Assembly: GCF_006715395.1 (NCBI RefSeq)
Contig: NZ_VFNC01000003.1
Coordinates: forward strand, 310,001 to 374,000
Length of the DNA: 64,000 bases
Direction: 5' to 3'
Source of the DNA: Streptomyces sp. SLBN-31
Lineage (GTDB): Bacteria > Actinomycetota > Actinomycetes > Streptomycetales > Streptomycetaceae
Below the pieces are notes generated by a model. That model had not been told where the DNA came from and searched no databases. It saw nothing but the letters and a program-made list of their open reading frames with translations. The number at the start of each line of letters is the position of its first letter. The first letter of the stretch is position 1. Shown in pieces: positions 34,713-45,005 of this stretch. The translations under genes were made by a program, and so were the position numbers.

Positions 34713-36251
34713 CTAGGCCCTGTCGGCCTGGGAGAGCAGCGGCAGGGGGGTGAACTCGTAGCCCTCCCACAGCTGCCGCGTGGCCTCCTCGGGGTAGGGC
34801 CGCACCTCGGGCCGGGCGTCCAGTACCTGGACCAGACGGTCCGCCTCCCCGTACGCCGGCCAGCCCGGGTCGCCGGTGCGCGCGAACGCCGTCCACGACG
34901 CGCGGAAGCGCGCCGACAGCTCCTCCGCCTCCGCCGGCACACCGCTCCCCGCGAAGAGCAGGTTGCCGAGGTCGGCCTCGAACGTGCCGAACAGCAGGGG
35001 GATGTCCAGGCCGTGGCAGGCGCCGAGGACGCCGCCCGCGCCGGGCGCCGGCCAGGTCAGCTCGTAGAAGTGGGCGCGGCCGCCGCCCACCACCTGCGCC
35101 TGAGCCAGCCGCAGGCTCGGCATGGTGAACAGCCAGTCCGTCTGGACGCGTTCGTACAGGTCGCTCGGGGTGGCGTCGGGGTGGGCGGCGCGATAGGCCC
35201 GCTCAGCGTCGGGTCCGGGCCCGAACGTCCGCAGCGCCCACGCCGCCTGCTCCTCGGTGACCTTGCCGAGCAGTTCGCCCATGACGAGGAACAGCCGCCA
35301 CTCGTCGCGGTTGTGCCCGACGAGCAGGTCCAGGTCCCGGGCCGCGCCCGCGGCCAGCGCCTGCCAGGGGGTGACGGGCAGCACCTCGCCGTCGACGACC
35401 GGCGAGAAGGGCGTGACCGTGGGCGCCGCCCGCCCCCACCGGTCCTCGTACTGCCGCATCTTCGCGCTCAACGCCTCGCCGGCGGAGGTGAGTTGCCGGG
35501 GGTCCACGGCGGACAGCGCGGCCGCCGTCGGCGGCAGACCGGCCTCCCTGGCGATCTCGGCGGCGATGTCCCGGGCGAGTTCGTCGGAGAAGTAGGTGCC
35601 CGGCACGCTCTGGGCGATCGCCCGCCCGAACAGCCCCCGCGCCCTCGGCATGGCCAGCAGCGCCGCCACCGACCCCGCGCCCGCCGACTCCCCGAACACG
35701 GTCACCCGCCCGGGGTCGCCGCCGAACGCCGTGATGTTGTCCCGTACCCACTCGAGGGCGGCGACCTGGTCGAGCAGGCCCCGGTTGGCGGGCGCCCCCT
35801 CGATGCTCGCGAACCCCTCCACGCCGACCCGGTAGTTGAGGGTGACGACGACCAGGTCGCCGTCGCGCGCGATGCGCTGGGCGTCGTAGCCGGGGCTGCC
35901 GGAGTGGCCCAGTTTGTAGGCGCCGCCGTAGATCCACACCATCACCGGACGGAGCGCGGCCGGATCGGCCTGCGGGGTCCAGACGTTGACGGTGAGCCAG
36001 TCGTCGCCGTCGGGCGCGTCCAGCACGCCCCTGCGGCCCTGGATACCGAGATCCTGCGGGGGCGGCGGCCCGAACGCGTACGCCTCCCGTACCCCGTCCC
36101 AGGCCCGCACGGGCCGCGGCGCCTGGAACCGGAGCTCACCCACCGGCGGTTCGGCGAACGGCACGCCCCGGAAGACGGCCAGCCCGCCCTCCAGACGTCC
36201 TCGCACCGCGCCGGCTCCGGTGCGTACGACCGGACCTTCCGCTGTCGTCAT
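34713..36251 (-). CDS. type B carboxylesterase/lipase
   Basis: A 512-residue alpha/beta-hydrolase of the carboxylesterase B family. The nucleophile elbow is VTVFGESAG (Ser189), the oxyanion hole IYGGAY (109-112) and the late histidine GACHGLDIPLLFG. No signal peptide is seen, so it is probably cytoplasmic. The ATG at 36251 has GAGGAG upstream. Such enzymes hydrolyse p-nitrobenzyl-type esters or drugs; natural substrate unknown. It is 125 bp from the reductase gene on the same strand. Confidence 0.92.
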   Translation of the reverse strand: MTTAEGPVVRTGAGAVRGRLEGGLAVFRGVPFAEPPVGELRFQAPRPVRAWDGVREAYAFGPPPPQDLGIQGRRGVLDAPDGDDWLTVNVWTPQADPAALRPVMVWIYGGAYKLGHSGSPGYDAQRIARDGDLVVVTLNYRVGVEGFASIEGAPANRGLLDQVAALEWVRDNITAFGGDPGRVTVFGESAGAGSVAALLAMPRARGLFGRAIAQSVPGTYFSDELARDIAAEIAREAGLPPTAAALSAVDPRQLTSAGEALSAKMRQYEDRWGRAAPTVTPFSPVVDGEVLPVTPWQALAAGAARDLDLLVGHNRDEWRLFLVMGELLGKVTEEQAAWALRTFGPGPDAERAYRAAHPDATPSDLYERVQTDWLFTMPSLRLAQAQVVGGGRAHFYELTWPAPGAGGVLGACHGLDIPLLFGTFEADLGNLLFAGSGVPAEAEELSARFRASWTAFARTGDPGWPAYGEADRLVQVLDARPEVRPYPEEATRQLWEGYEFTPLPLLSQADRA

Positions 36252-36375
36252 CGTCGGCTCCTCACGGGTGGGGATGCGGGGCTGCCGGTCCACTCAAACG
36301 AACAAGCTTGCTGGAATCAAGCAAACCCGCGCACTCCGCGCCGGCCGCGGTCGGCGGTCGGCGCGGAGTCGCCGT

Positions 36376-37494
36376 TCAGCTCAGGGACTTCAGCGCCGCC
36401 GCGTCGTAGGGCTTCAGCTCGTCGAAGCGGCCGGCCAGCACCTTCGCGGCCCACTCCGGGTCCTGCAGCAGGGCCCGCCCCACGGCCACGAGGTCGTACT
36501 CGTCGCTCTCCAGCCGGTCGAGCAGGTCGTCGATGCCCCGTACCGGCGATCCCTCGCCTGCGAACCCGCGGATGAAGTCGCCGTCGAGCCCGACGGACCC
36601 GACGGTGATCACCTGCTTGCCGGTCAGCTTCTTCGTCCAGCCGGCCAGGTTCAGGTCGGCGCCGTCGAACTCGGGCAGCCAGTAACGCCGGGTGGAGGCG
36701 TGGAACGCGTCGACGCCCGCCGCCGCCAGCGGGGCGAGGATCGCCTCCAGCTCCTCGGGGGTCTCGGCGAGCCGAGCGGTGTAGTCCTGCTGCTTCCACT
36801 GCGAGTAGCGGAAGATGATCGGGAACTCGGGCGACACGGTCTCCCGCACGGCCGCGACGATCTCCGCCGCGAACTTCGCACGGGCGACGAGGTCACCGCC
36901 GTACGCGTCCGTGCGGTGGTTCGTCCCCGCCCACAGGAACTGGTCGACCAGGTAGCCGTGCGCGCCGTGGATCTCCACGCCGTCGAAGCCGATGCGCTCG
37001 GCGGCCGCGGCGGCCTCGGCGAACGCGCCGATGACGTCGTCCACGTCGCGCTGGGTCATCGCCCGGCCGGTCGGCTCGGCACCGGCGGTGACCAGGCCGG
37101 AGGGGCCGACGGCGGGGGCGTCGGGGAAGGGCGGGTCGCCCTGCTCGCGGACCATGCCGATGTGCCACAGCTGCGGCACGATCGTGCCGCCCGCCGCGTG
37201 CACCGCCTCGGCGACCCGCTGCCAGCCCGCCAGTTGCTGCTCGCCGTGGAAGCGCGGGACGCGGTCGCTCTGCCCGGCGGACTCGTGGCCGACATAGGTG
37301 CCCTCGGTGACGATCAGACCGACGCCGGCGGCGGCGCGGCGGGCGTAGTACGAGACCACGTCCTCGCCGGGGATGCCGCCAGGGGAGAACTGGCGGGTCA
37401 TCGGCGCCATCACGATGCGGTTGGGGACGGTCAGGCCGTTGATCGCGGTGGGCCGGGACAGGATCTCGGCGGCGCGGGAGGTGGTGGCGGTCAC
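36376..37494 (-). CDS. old-yellow-enzyme family NADH:flavin oxidoreductase
   Basis: A 372-residue FMN-dependent TIM-barrel ene-reductase. NRIVMAPMTRQFS binds the FMN phosphate side, LWHIGM and GVEIHGAHGYLVDQFLW (His-Gly-Ala-His region) bind the substrate and flavin, and VGRALLQDPEWAAKV closes the barrel. The GTG start at 37494 lies about ten bases after GAGGAG. It likely reduces activated C=C bonds with NAD(P)H; true role unknown. It runs ahead of the esterase gene on the same strand. Confidence 0.93.
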   Translation of the reverse strand: MTATTSRAAEILSRPTAINGLTVPNRIVMAPMTRQFSPGGIPGEDVVSYYARRAAAGVGLIVTEGTYVGHESAGQSDRVPRFHGEQQLAGWQRVAEAVHAAGGTIVPQLWHIGMVREQGDPPFPDAPAVGPSGLVTAGAEPTGRAMTQRDVDDVIGAFAEAAAAAERIGFDGVEIHGAHGYLVDQFLWAGTNHRTDAYGGDLVARAKFAAEIVAAVRETVSPEFPIIFRYSQWKQQDYTARLAETPEELEAILAPLAAAGVDAFHASTRRYWLPEFDGADLNLAGWTKKLTGKQVITVGSVGLDGDFIRGFAGEGSPVRGIDDLLDRLESDEYDLVAVGRALLQDPEWAAKVLAGRFDELKPYDAAALKSLS

Positions 37495-37600
37495 GCGGGG
37501 GTACTCCTCGGTATGTGCATACGCATAGACACTGCTTCAGCGTCAACCGCCGCACGCGTCACCGCATTTCCGGCCGCCCTGTGACCCCGGACACGCCGAA

Positions 37601-37636
37601 GGGCGGCACCGCCTGCCGGAGCAGGAAGTGCCGCCC
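37601..37636 (-). terminator. groEL2 terminator
   Basis: GGGCGGCAC (37601-37609) pairs with GTGCCGCCC (37628-37636), with an inner CTGCC/AGG helper stem. It lies 33-69 bp past the groEL2 stop on the minus strand, followed in that direction by a short T run. Confidence 0.7.
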
Positions 37637-37668
37637 TCCTTAGGGACGTTGATCAGCCGTCAGGCGGA

Positions 37669-39399
<1,731 letters not shown>

Positions 39400-39418
39400 T
39401 CACCGACCCGGTCCTTCT

Positions 39419-39445
39419 TTGTCACTCTCACCTTCAGAGTGCTAA
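39419..39445 (-). promoter_or_regulatory. CIRCE operator 1 (HrcA site)
   Basis: TTGTCACTC, nine-base spacer, GAGTGCTAA. The right arm is the perfect CIRCE half-site and the left arm matches 7 of 9. It is the one nearer the groEL2 start (about 128 bp upstream). Confidence 0.85.
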
Positions 39446-39454
39446 CGCCAATGA

Positions 39455-39481
39455 TTAGCACTCGCCCCTGCCGAGTGCAAG
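39455..39481 (-). promoter_or_regulatory. CIRCE operator 2 (HrcA site)
   Basis: TTAGCACTC (perfect arm), nine-base spacer, GAGTGCAAG (7 of 9). It begins ten bases from operator 1, so two HrcA dimers could bind side by side. Confidence 0.85.
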
Positions 39482-39565
39482 CGCCTCCCGTGGACTGAGC
39501 CCCCGGAGCGCCGGGCGCGGGGGGCGCAGACGGAGCGCGTCGGGCCGTGCGGAGCGCGGGCATGC

Positions 39566-39610
39566 CGGAGGGCCCGCACCCATGACTCCCCATGGGGTAC
39601 GAGCCCTCCG
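39566..39610 (-). terminator. csp terminator
   Basis: CGGAGGGC (39566-39573) pairs with GCCCTCCG (39603-39610), with an inner ACCCATG/CATGGGGT stem. It lies 42 bp past the csp stop on the minus strand. Confidence 0.65.
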
Positions 39611-39651
39611 AAGAAAAGAAGAACGACGCTGCTGTCTACCCGGCGCGTGCT

Positions 39652-39858
39652 TCAGCTGGTCGCCAGTCGGACCATGTCCGCCTGCGGCCCCTTCTGGCCC
39701 TGCGAGATCTCGAAATCGACCCGCTGGCCCTCTTCCAGGGTGCGGTACCCGTCCATCTGGATGGCGCTGTAGTGGACGAAAACATCCGCACCACCGTCGA
39801 CCGCGATGAAGCCGTACCCCTTCTCCGCGTTGAACCACTTGACGGTGCCCTGAGCCAT
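39652..39858 (-). CDS. csp: cold-shock protein
   Basis: A 68-residue single-domain cold-shock RNA chaperone. RNP1 is KGYGFIA and RNP2 is DVFVHYS, with GTVKWFN at the start. The ATG at 39858 has GGGGAG upstream. It has a long upstream leader of up to 350 bases with lower GC than its surroundings, which is common in cold-shock genes where the leader controls translation. It lies between groEL2 and the MoaD/thrC pair in the same orientation. Confidence 0.95.
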   Translation of the reverse strand: MAQGTVKWFNAEKGYGFIAVDGGADVFVHYSAIQMDGYRTLEEGQRVDFEISQGQKGPQADMVRLATS

Positions 39859-40300
39859 GCCTAACTCCCCTATTACTGGCCCTTGCACAGATCCGCACTT
39901 CGCGGATCCGGGTCAGACCTCACCCCCCACGGTTTGGGGGCGTGCGCCGGAACGCGTCGACCGCGGCTGAATGTATCTGTCCAACTGCCGTCTGCAACAG
40001 GTCAATCGGACGAGAATTCTGGACGGCAGGGGTCCGGAATGTAGTGAGAATTCGCCCGAATTCAGGGCAAGTCGGGCTCCATAAAAGGAACAAAAGCCGC
40101 GAAAGGCATGCACACTTTGGCTGCATCTCGACGGGCACGCGGCAGGAATTCTGGGCTCCCGATCCGGAGATCAGCAGCGCGTTCCCCAACTGTACCGCGC
40201 TCAACCACACTGAATTGCCCCCTCCGCTTCTCTTACGGAGGGGGCAATTCGATGAACTCTTCGTAACCGGCGTTACCGAAGGTAATGATCGGTCATTCGG
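39859..40300 (-). other. csp leader, AT-rich, 442 bp
   Basis: No credible gene (a 96-residue frame on the minus strand has no family look). GC is clearly below the surroundings. GAATTC occurs four times (40014, 40048, 40058, 40146), two within the word GAATTCTGG. A perfect terminator lies at 40212-40250. Probably the promoter and 5' leader of csp, perhaps with a small RNA. Confidence 0.55.
40212..40250 (-). terminator. moaD terminator
   Basis: A 15-bp perfect stem, GAATTGCCCCCTCCG (40212-40226) with its complement ending at 40250, and a nine-base loop. It stands 51-89 bp past the stop of the MoaD gene and insulates csp from thrC-moaD. Confidence 0.85.
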
Positions 40301-40576
40301 TCAGCCCCCGGCGACGGCCGGGATGATCGACACGCCCGCACCGTCCGGGGTCGCCGTCTCCAGTCCCTGCTCGAACCGCACGTCGTCGTCGTTGACGTAC
40401 ACGTTGACGAAGCGGCGCAGCTTGCCCTGGTCGTCCAGGACGCGGGCGGCGATGCCGGTGTGGTTCTTCTCCAGGTCGGCGATGACCTCGGCGAGGGTGG
40501 CACCCTCGGCGCTCACCTCGGCCTGGCCGCCGGTGTAGGTGCGCAGGATGGTGGGGATGCGGACGGACACGCTCAT
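40301..40576 (-). CDS. MoaD/ThiS family sulfur carrier
   Basis: A 91-residue ubiquitin-fold sulfur carrier with the C-terminal Gly-Gly needed for thiocarboxylation (PAVAGG). ATG 40576 has GGAGG eight bases upstream. It follows thrC by 112 bp on the same strand. In actinobacteria such a protein next to threonine synthase resembles CysO, which gives sulfur to O-phosphoserine for cysteine; the partner synthase is not here, so the pathway is an inference. Molybdopterin use is the alternative. Confidence 0.85.
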   Translation of the reverse strand: MSVSVRIPTILRTYTGGQAEVSAEGATLAEVIADLEKNHTGIAARVLDDQGKLRRFVNVYVNDDDVRFEQGLETATPDGAGVSIIPAVAGG

Positions 40577-40688
40577 GTTCAAGACCTCCGGTCAGGTAAG
40601 CGCCCCAGGGGCGCGGGGCTGTGTTCGGTGTGCGGCTACCGCCGCGTGGGCGCGACCAGCCCCCACCGGCCCGCAGTCGAAAGATCGG

Positions 40689-41975
40689 CTAGGCGAGCCC
40701 GGCCTCGCGGAACGAATCGAGGTTGGGGCGAATGGTCGCAGTCAACCCCGTGCCTGCCACCGCATCCAGCGTCTTGAGGCCGTCGCCGGTGTTCAGCACG
40801 ACCGTGGTCAGGGCCGGGTCCAGCACGCCGTTCTCGATGAGCTTGCGCGTCACGCCCACGGTCACGCCGCCGGCGGTCTCGGCGAAGATGCCCTCGGTGC
40901 GGGCCAGCAGCTTGATGGCGTCGACGACCTGCTCGTCGTTCACGTCCTCCACGGCACCGCCCGTGCGGCGCGCGATGTCCAGGACGTACGGCCCGTCGGC
41001 CGGGTTGCCGATGGCCAGGGACTTGGCGATGGTGTTCGGCTTCTGCGGCCGCACCACGTCGTGGCCCGCCTTGTAGGCGACCGACACCGGCGAGCACCCC
41101 TCGGCCTGAGCCCCGAAGATCTTGTACGGCTTGTCCTCGACGAGCCCGAGCTTGATCAGCTCCTGCAGCCCCTTGTCGATCTTCGTCAGCTGCGAGCCGG
41201 AGGCGATGGGGACCACGAGCTGGTCGGGGAGCTTCCAGCCGAGCTGCTCGCAGATCTCGTACGCCAGGGTCTTGGACCCTTCCGCGTAGTAGGGCCGCAG
41301 GTTGACGTTGACGAAGCCCCATCCCTCGCCGGCCGGGTCGCCGATCAGCTCGGAGCAGAAGCGGTTCACGTCGTCGTAGTTGCCCTCGATGCCCACGAGC
41401 TCGCCGCCGTAGACCGCGGCCATGACGACCTTGCCCTGCTCCAGGTCGTGCGGGATGAACACGCAGGACCGGAAGCCGGCGCGGGCCGCGGCGGCGCCGA
41501 CGGCACCCGCGAGGTTGCCGGTGGAGGAGCAGGAGAGCGTGGTGAAGCCGAAGGCGCGCGCGGCCTCCAGGGCCTGGGCGACGACGCGGTCCTTGAAGGA
41601 GTGCGTCGGGTTGCCGGAGTCGTCCTTCACGTACAGTCCGCCGGTGACACCCAGCTCGCGCGCCAGGTTTTCGGCCTTGACGAGCTTGGTCCAGCCGGGG
41701 TTGATGTTCGGCTTGTCCGCCACGTCCGCCGGGACGGGCAGCAGCGGCGCGTAGCGCCAGATGTTCGCGGGTCCCGCCTCGATGCGCTTGCGGAGCTCCT
41801 CGGTGTCGTAGGCCGAGAAGTCGTACGCGATCTCGAGCGGGCCGAAACACTCCTCGCAGGCGAAGACCGGGCCGAGCGGCACCCGGTGACCGCACTCGCG
41901 GCAGGAAAGCGCCGAGGCGGGCCCGAGGTCTACGGTCGTGGAGTCGGTGGTGCTTGCAACAGTCTGCGCAGCCAT
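40689..41975 (-). CDS. thrC: threonine synthase
   Basis: A 428-residue PLP enzyme making threonine from O-phosphohomoserine. It has an N-terminal zinc-ribbon-like pair (SCREC, ACEEC), then SFKDR with the PLP lysine (Lys128). SSTGNLAGAVGAAAARAG binds the cofactor phosphate. The ATG at 41975 is fixed by the leader. A SAM-I riboswitch lies upstream (41996-42146), so expression likely falls when S-adenosylmethionine is high. It runs ahead of the MoaD-like gene. Confidence 0.96.
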   Translation of the reverse strand: MAAQTVASTTDSTTVDLGPASALSCRECGHRVPLGPVFACEECFGPLEIAYDFSAYDTEELRKRIEAGPANIWRYAPLLPVPADVADKPNINPGWTKLVKAENLARELGVTGGLYVKDDSGNPTHSFKDRVVAQALEAARAFGFTTLSCSSTGNLAGAVGAAAARAGFRSCVFIPHDLEQGKVVMAAVYGGELVGIEGNYDDVNRFCSELIGDPAGEGWGFVNVNLRPYYAEGSKTLAYEICEQLGWKLPDQLVVPIASGSQLTKIDKGLQELIKLGLVEDKPYKIFGAQAEGCSPVSVAYKAGHDVVRPQKPNTIAKSLAIGNPADGPYVLDIARRTGGAVEDVNDEQVVDAIKLLARTEGIFAETAGGVTVGVTRKLIENGVLDPALTTVVLNTGDGLKTLDAVAGTGLTATIRPNLDSFREAGLA

Positions 41976-41995
41976 GTGAGGCGAGGCCCTTTCTC

Positions 41996-42146
41996 CTCAT
42001 CTTCCTCACGACGCATCTCGCCGTGAGACGGATTTGGCACCTTCCCTAGCCGGGAGCCTCGCGGAATGATCAACGTTGATCTACGAGACCGGCTGGAGGG
42101 TTGCCGGGGCTTCATCGGGCCGTATCCCTCTGCCCCTCTGGATGAG
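41996..42146 (-). promoter_or_regulatory. SAM-I (S-box) riboswitch upstream of thrC
   Basis: Read on the minus strand it has the S-box parts in order. P1 is CTCATC (42146) closing with GATGAG (41996). The P2 kink-turn has AGAGGG...CCCGATGAAGCC and the CGGCAACCCTCC block. A P3 arm is CCAGCCGG...CCGGCTAGG, followed by GGTGCCAAATCC and a P4 hairpin. The last P1 strand runs into GAGGAGAAAGGG, so closing P1 on SAM could hide the ribosome site. Confidence 0.93.
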
Positions 42147-42317
42147 CGGTATGTGGTTGTTGAACTCGTTGAACGCGAGACGACCCCCGACATGCGATGG
42201 TCATCAGCGTTGTTCAAGACTGTAACCGAAGGCCAGGACAGTTGAGATAGCCGTCCGAACCGCGAGATGGATCACAATCCGGTCCTTTCGCCGAGAGAAC
42301 GCAGAGGAGCCGCCTAC
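42147..42317. other. divergent promoter region thrC/gpgS
   Basis: About 170 bp between the riboswitch and the glucosyl-3-phosphoglycerate synthase start. It must hold both promoters. GAGGAG nine bases before 42318 is the plus-strand ribosome site. No clear operator is seen. An upstream ATG at 42267 would extend the plus gene. Confidence 0.5.
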
Positions 42318-43262
42318 GTGCTGGAAGAAGTCGAGCGCTGGCTGAGCACCCACTCCTGGTCCGTCACCGACCGCCCGCTGCACCAGATCCTCGCCGCGAA
42401 ACAGCGCACGGGCCAGTCGGTCAGTGTCGTGCTGCCCGCGCTCAACGAGGAGGAGACGGTCGGCGACATCGTCGCGATCATCCGCCACGACCTGATGCAG
42501 CAGGTCCCGCTCGTCGACGAGATCGTGGTCGTCGACTCCGGTTCCACCGACCGCACGTCCCAGGTCGCCGCGGCGGCCGGCGCGCGGGTAGTGCACCGCG
42601 ACGACATCCTGCCCCGCATCTCGACGGTCCCCGGCAAGGGCGAGGTCCTGTGGCGCTCGCTGCTGGTCACGACCGGGGACATCGTCTGCTTCATCGACGC
42701 CGACCTGAAGGAGTTCTCCTCCGACTTCGTCTCCGGGATCGTCGGCCCGCTGCTCACCGACCCCGGGATCGACCTGGTCAAGGGCATGTACGACCGTCCC
42801 CTCGGCGGGGCGCAGGGACAGGGTGGCCGGGTCACCGAGCTGATGGCCCGCCCCCTGCTCAACATGCACTGGCCGCAGCTGGCCGGCTTCGTGCAGCCGC
42901 TGGGCGGCGAGTACGCGGCCCGGCGCAGCCTGCTGGAACAGCTGCCGTTCCCCGTCGGGTACGGGGTCGAGCTGGGCATGCTGGTCGACGCCCTGCATCT
43001 GGTGGGCCTGGACGCGCTCGCCCAGGTCGACGTAGGCGTCCGCAAGCACCGCCACCAGGACGGCCAGGCCCTCGGCCGGATGGCGGCGGCCATCTACCGC
43101 ACGGCCCAGCTCCGCCTGGCCCGCGGCCATCTCGTCCGTCCCTCCCTCACCCAGTTCGAACGGGGCACGGACGGCTTCGAGCCGCGCACCTACTCCGTGG
43201 ACACGGAGGAGCGGCCGCCGATGACGGAGATCGCGGAGTATGCGAGCCGCAAGGTGGCGTAG
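42318..43262 (+). CDS. gpgS: glucosyl-3-phosphoglycerate synthase
   Basis: A 314-residue GT-A glycosyltransferase (GT81 type) that joins glucose from UDP-glucose to 3-phosphoglycerate. Marks are SVVLPALNEEETVGDIV, VVDSGSTDRT, FIDADLKEF (metal DxD-like) and FVQPLGGEYAARRSLL. GTG 42318 is preferred for its GAGGAG site; ATG 42267 is the alternative. In mycobacteria this starts methylglucose polysaccharide synthesis; in streptomycetes it likely makes glucosylglycerate, a compatible solute. It is 63 bp ahead of otsA. Confidence 0.92.
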   Translation: MLEEVERWLSTHSWSVTDRPLHQILAAKQRTGQSVSVVLPALNEEETVGDIVAIIRHDLMQQVPLVDEIVVVDSGSTDRTSQVAAAAGARVVHRDDILPRISTVPGKGEVLWRSLLVTTGDIVCFIDADLKEFSSDFVSGIVGPLLTDPGIDLVKGMYDRPLGGAQGQGGRVTELMARPLLNMHWPQLAGFVQPLGGEYAARRSLLEQLPFPVGYGVELGMLVDALHLVGLDALAQVDVGVRKHRHQDGQALGRMAAAIYRTAQLRLARGHLVRPSLTQFERGTDGFEPRTYSVDTEERPPMTEIAEYASRKVA

Positions 43263-43325
43263 GGCATACGCGGACCGGGTGGTCGTTACGTTTATGCGTT
43301 TGTGGACCGGGCTACGTTGAGGCGT

Positions 43326-44723
43326 ATGGCTTCCTCGCACGACGCTGCCCCTCAGGTACTGGTCGCGTCCAACCGCGGCCCGGTCTCGTACACACTCCAG
43401 CCGGACGGCTCGCTGGCCGCCAAGCGGGGCGGCGGCGGGCTGGTCTCCGGCCTGTCGGCGATCGGTCCCGACGCGGGCGCGCTGTGGGTGTGCTCCGCGC
43501 TGTCCGACGGCGACCGGGAGGCGGTGCGGCGCGGGGAGGGCGAGCCCGGCGTGCGGATGCTCGACGTCCCGGCCGACGTGCACGCCGACGCCTACAACGG
43601 CATCGCCAACTCCGTGCTCTGGTTCGTCCACCACATGCTGTACCAGACGCCGCTGGAGCCGGTCTTCGACGCTGAGTTCCGGCGGCAGTGGGCGTCGTAC
43701 GAGACGTACAACCGTGCCTTCGCCGAGGCGCTGGCCCAGGAGGCGGCGGAGGGCGCGGCGGTGCTGGTGCAGGACTACCACCTGTGCCTGGTGCCGGGGA
43801 TGCTGCGGGAGCTGCGGCCGGACCTCAGGATCGCGCACTTCTCGCACACGCCGTGGGCGCCGGTGGAGTACTTCCGGATGCTGCCCGACGACATCGCCGA
43901 GCAGCTGCTGCGCGGCATGCTCGGCGCCGACCGGCTGGGCTTCCTGACCCGCCGCTGGGCGGAGGCGTTCACGGCGTGTACGGCGCTCGTGGGCGGCCTC
44001 GGGGAGACACGCGTCGGTGTGCACGGTCTCGGCGCGGACGCCGACTTCCTGCGGAACCGGTCCCACGAGGCCGACGTCGAAGAGCGGGTGGCGGCCCTGC
44101 GGGAGGAGATCGGGGCGGGCCGCAAAGCGATCGTGCGGGTCGACCGGACCGAGCTGTCGAAGAACATCGTGCGCGGGCTGCTGGCCTACCGGCAGCTGCT
44201 GGAGGACCACCCGGAGTGGCGCGAGCGGGTGGTGCACGTGGCCTTCGCCTACCCCTCCCGGCAGGACCTGGCGGTCTACCGGGACTACACCGCCGAGGTG
44301 CAGCGCGTGGCGGAGGAGATCAACTCCCGGTACAGAACGCCCGGCTGGACCCCGGTCGTGCTCCATGTGAAGGACGACTTCGCCCGCTCCCTGGCGGCCT
44401 ACCGGCTGGCCGATGTGGCCCTCGTCAACCCCATCCGGGACGGCATGAACCTGGTCGCCAAGGAGGTCCCGGTCGTCTCCGACGAGGGGTGCGTGCTGGT
44501 GCTGTCCCGGGAGGCGGGGGCGTACGAGGAGCTGGCCGAGGACGCGGTGACGGTGAACCCCTACGACGTGATCGGCACGGCGCGCGCCCTGCACACCGCG
44601 CTGACCATGCCGGCCGGGGAACGCGCCGAGCGCGCCAAGCGGCTGGCCGCCTCGGCGACCGCGCTGCCCCCGGCGCAGTGGTTCCTGGACCAGCTGAACG
44701 CGCTTGTCGGCCATCCGGGTTGA
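43326..44723 (+). CDS. otsA: trehalose-6-phosphate synthase
   Basis: A 465-residue GT20 enzyme making trehalose 6-phosphate from UDP-glucose and glucose 6-phosphate. SNRGPVSY (start), [31 protein letters not shown] and [10 protein letters not shown] are the family marks in order. ATG 43326 (MASSHD) begins it. With galU and otsB in this window the full OtsAB trehalose route is present. It converges on otsB across a repeat-rich gap. Confidence 0.95.
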   Translation: MASSHDAAPQVLVASNRGPVSYTLQPDGSLAAKRGGGGLVSGLSAIGPDAGALWVCSALSDGDREAVRRGEGEPGVRMLDVPADVHADAYNGIANSVLWFVHHMLYQTPLEPVFDAEFRRQWASYETYNRAFAEALAQEAAEGAAVLVQDYHLCLVPGMLRELRPDLRIAHFSHTPWAPVEYFRMLPDDIAEQLLRGMLGADRLGFLTRRWAEAFTACTALVGGLGETRVGVHGLGADADFLRNRSHEADVEERVAALREEIGAGRKAIVRVDRTELSKNIVRGLLAYRQLLEDHPEWRERVVHVAFAYPSRQDLAVYRDYTAEVQRVAEEINSRYRTPGWTPVVLHVKDDFARSLAAYRLADVALVNPIRDGMNLVAKEVPVVSDEGCVLVLSREAGAYEELAEDAVTVNPYDVIGTARALHTALTMPAGERAERAKRLAASATALPPAQWFLDQLNALVGHPG

Positions 44724-44999
44724 GCCGCGACAACAGACACCGGCCGAACCCCGCAGCGGGCAGCTGTCAGCCGAGCCGCGCCGCGCGCAGCCGTCAAACG
44801 AGCCGCGCCGCAAGAACAGACATCGACCGAACCCCGCAGCGGGCAGCCGTCAGCCGAGCCTCGCGGCGAGAACAGACATCGACCGAGCGGCGCCGCGCGC
44901 AACCGTCAAACGAGCCGCGCTGCGAGAGCAGGCGTCAACCGCAGGCGTCAACCGCAGGCGTCAACCGCAGGTGTCAGCCGCAGGTGTCAGCCGCAGGTG
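44724..44999. repeat. otsA-otsB intergenic repeat region
   Basis: No gene. Three AACAGACA-YCGRCCGA-type units start at 44732, 44815 and 44871. They are followed by a 13-bp tandem repeat from 44931, three units GGCGTCAACCGCA then two GGTGTCAGCCGCA and a partial sixth to 45005, running into the otsB stop codon (45000-45002). Confidence 0.85.
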
Positions 45000-45005
45000 T
45001 CAGCC
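44931..45005. repeat. 13-bp tandem repeat, 5.8 units
   Basis: Units at 44931, 44944 and 44957 read GGCGTCAACCGCA; those at 44970 and 44983 read GGTGTCAGCCGCA; a partial one starts at 44996. Two positions switch together between the two unit types, so the array grew by duplication within each type. Confidence 0.93.

Noticed and set aside
39920..40210. 96-residue minus frame in the csp leader
   Set aside because: No ribosome site or family look and the DNA is AT-rich leader; more likely untranslated.
44931..45005. CRISPR array
   Set aside because: Units are 13 bp, directly abutting, with no unique spacers and no cas genes.
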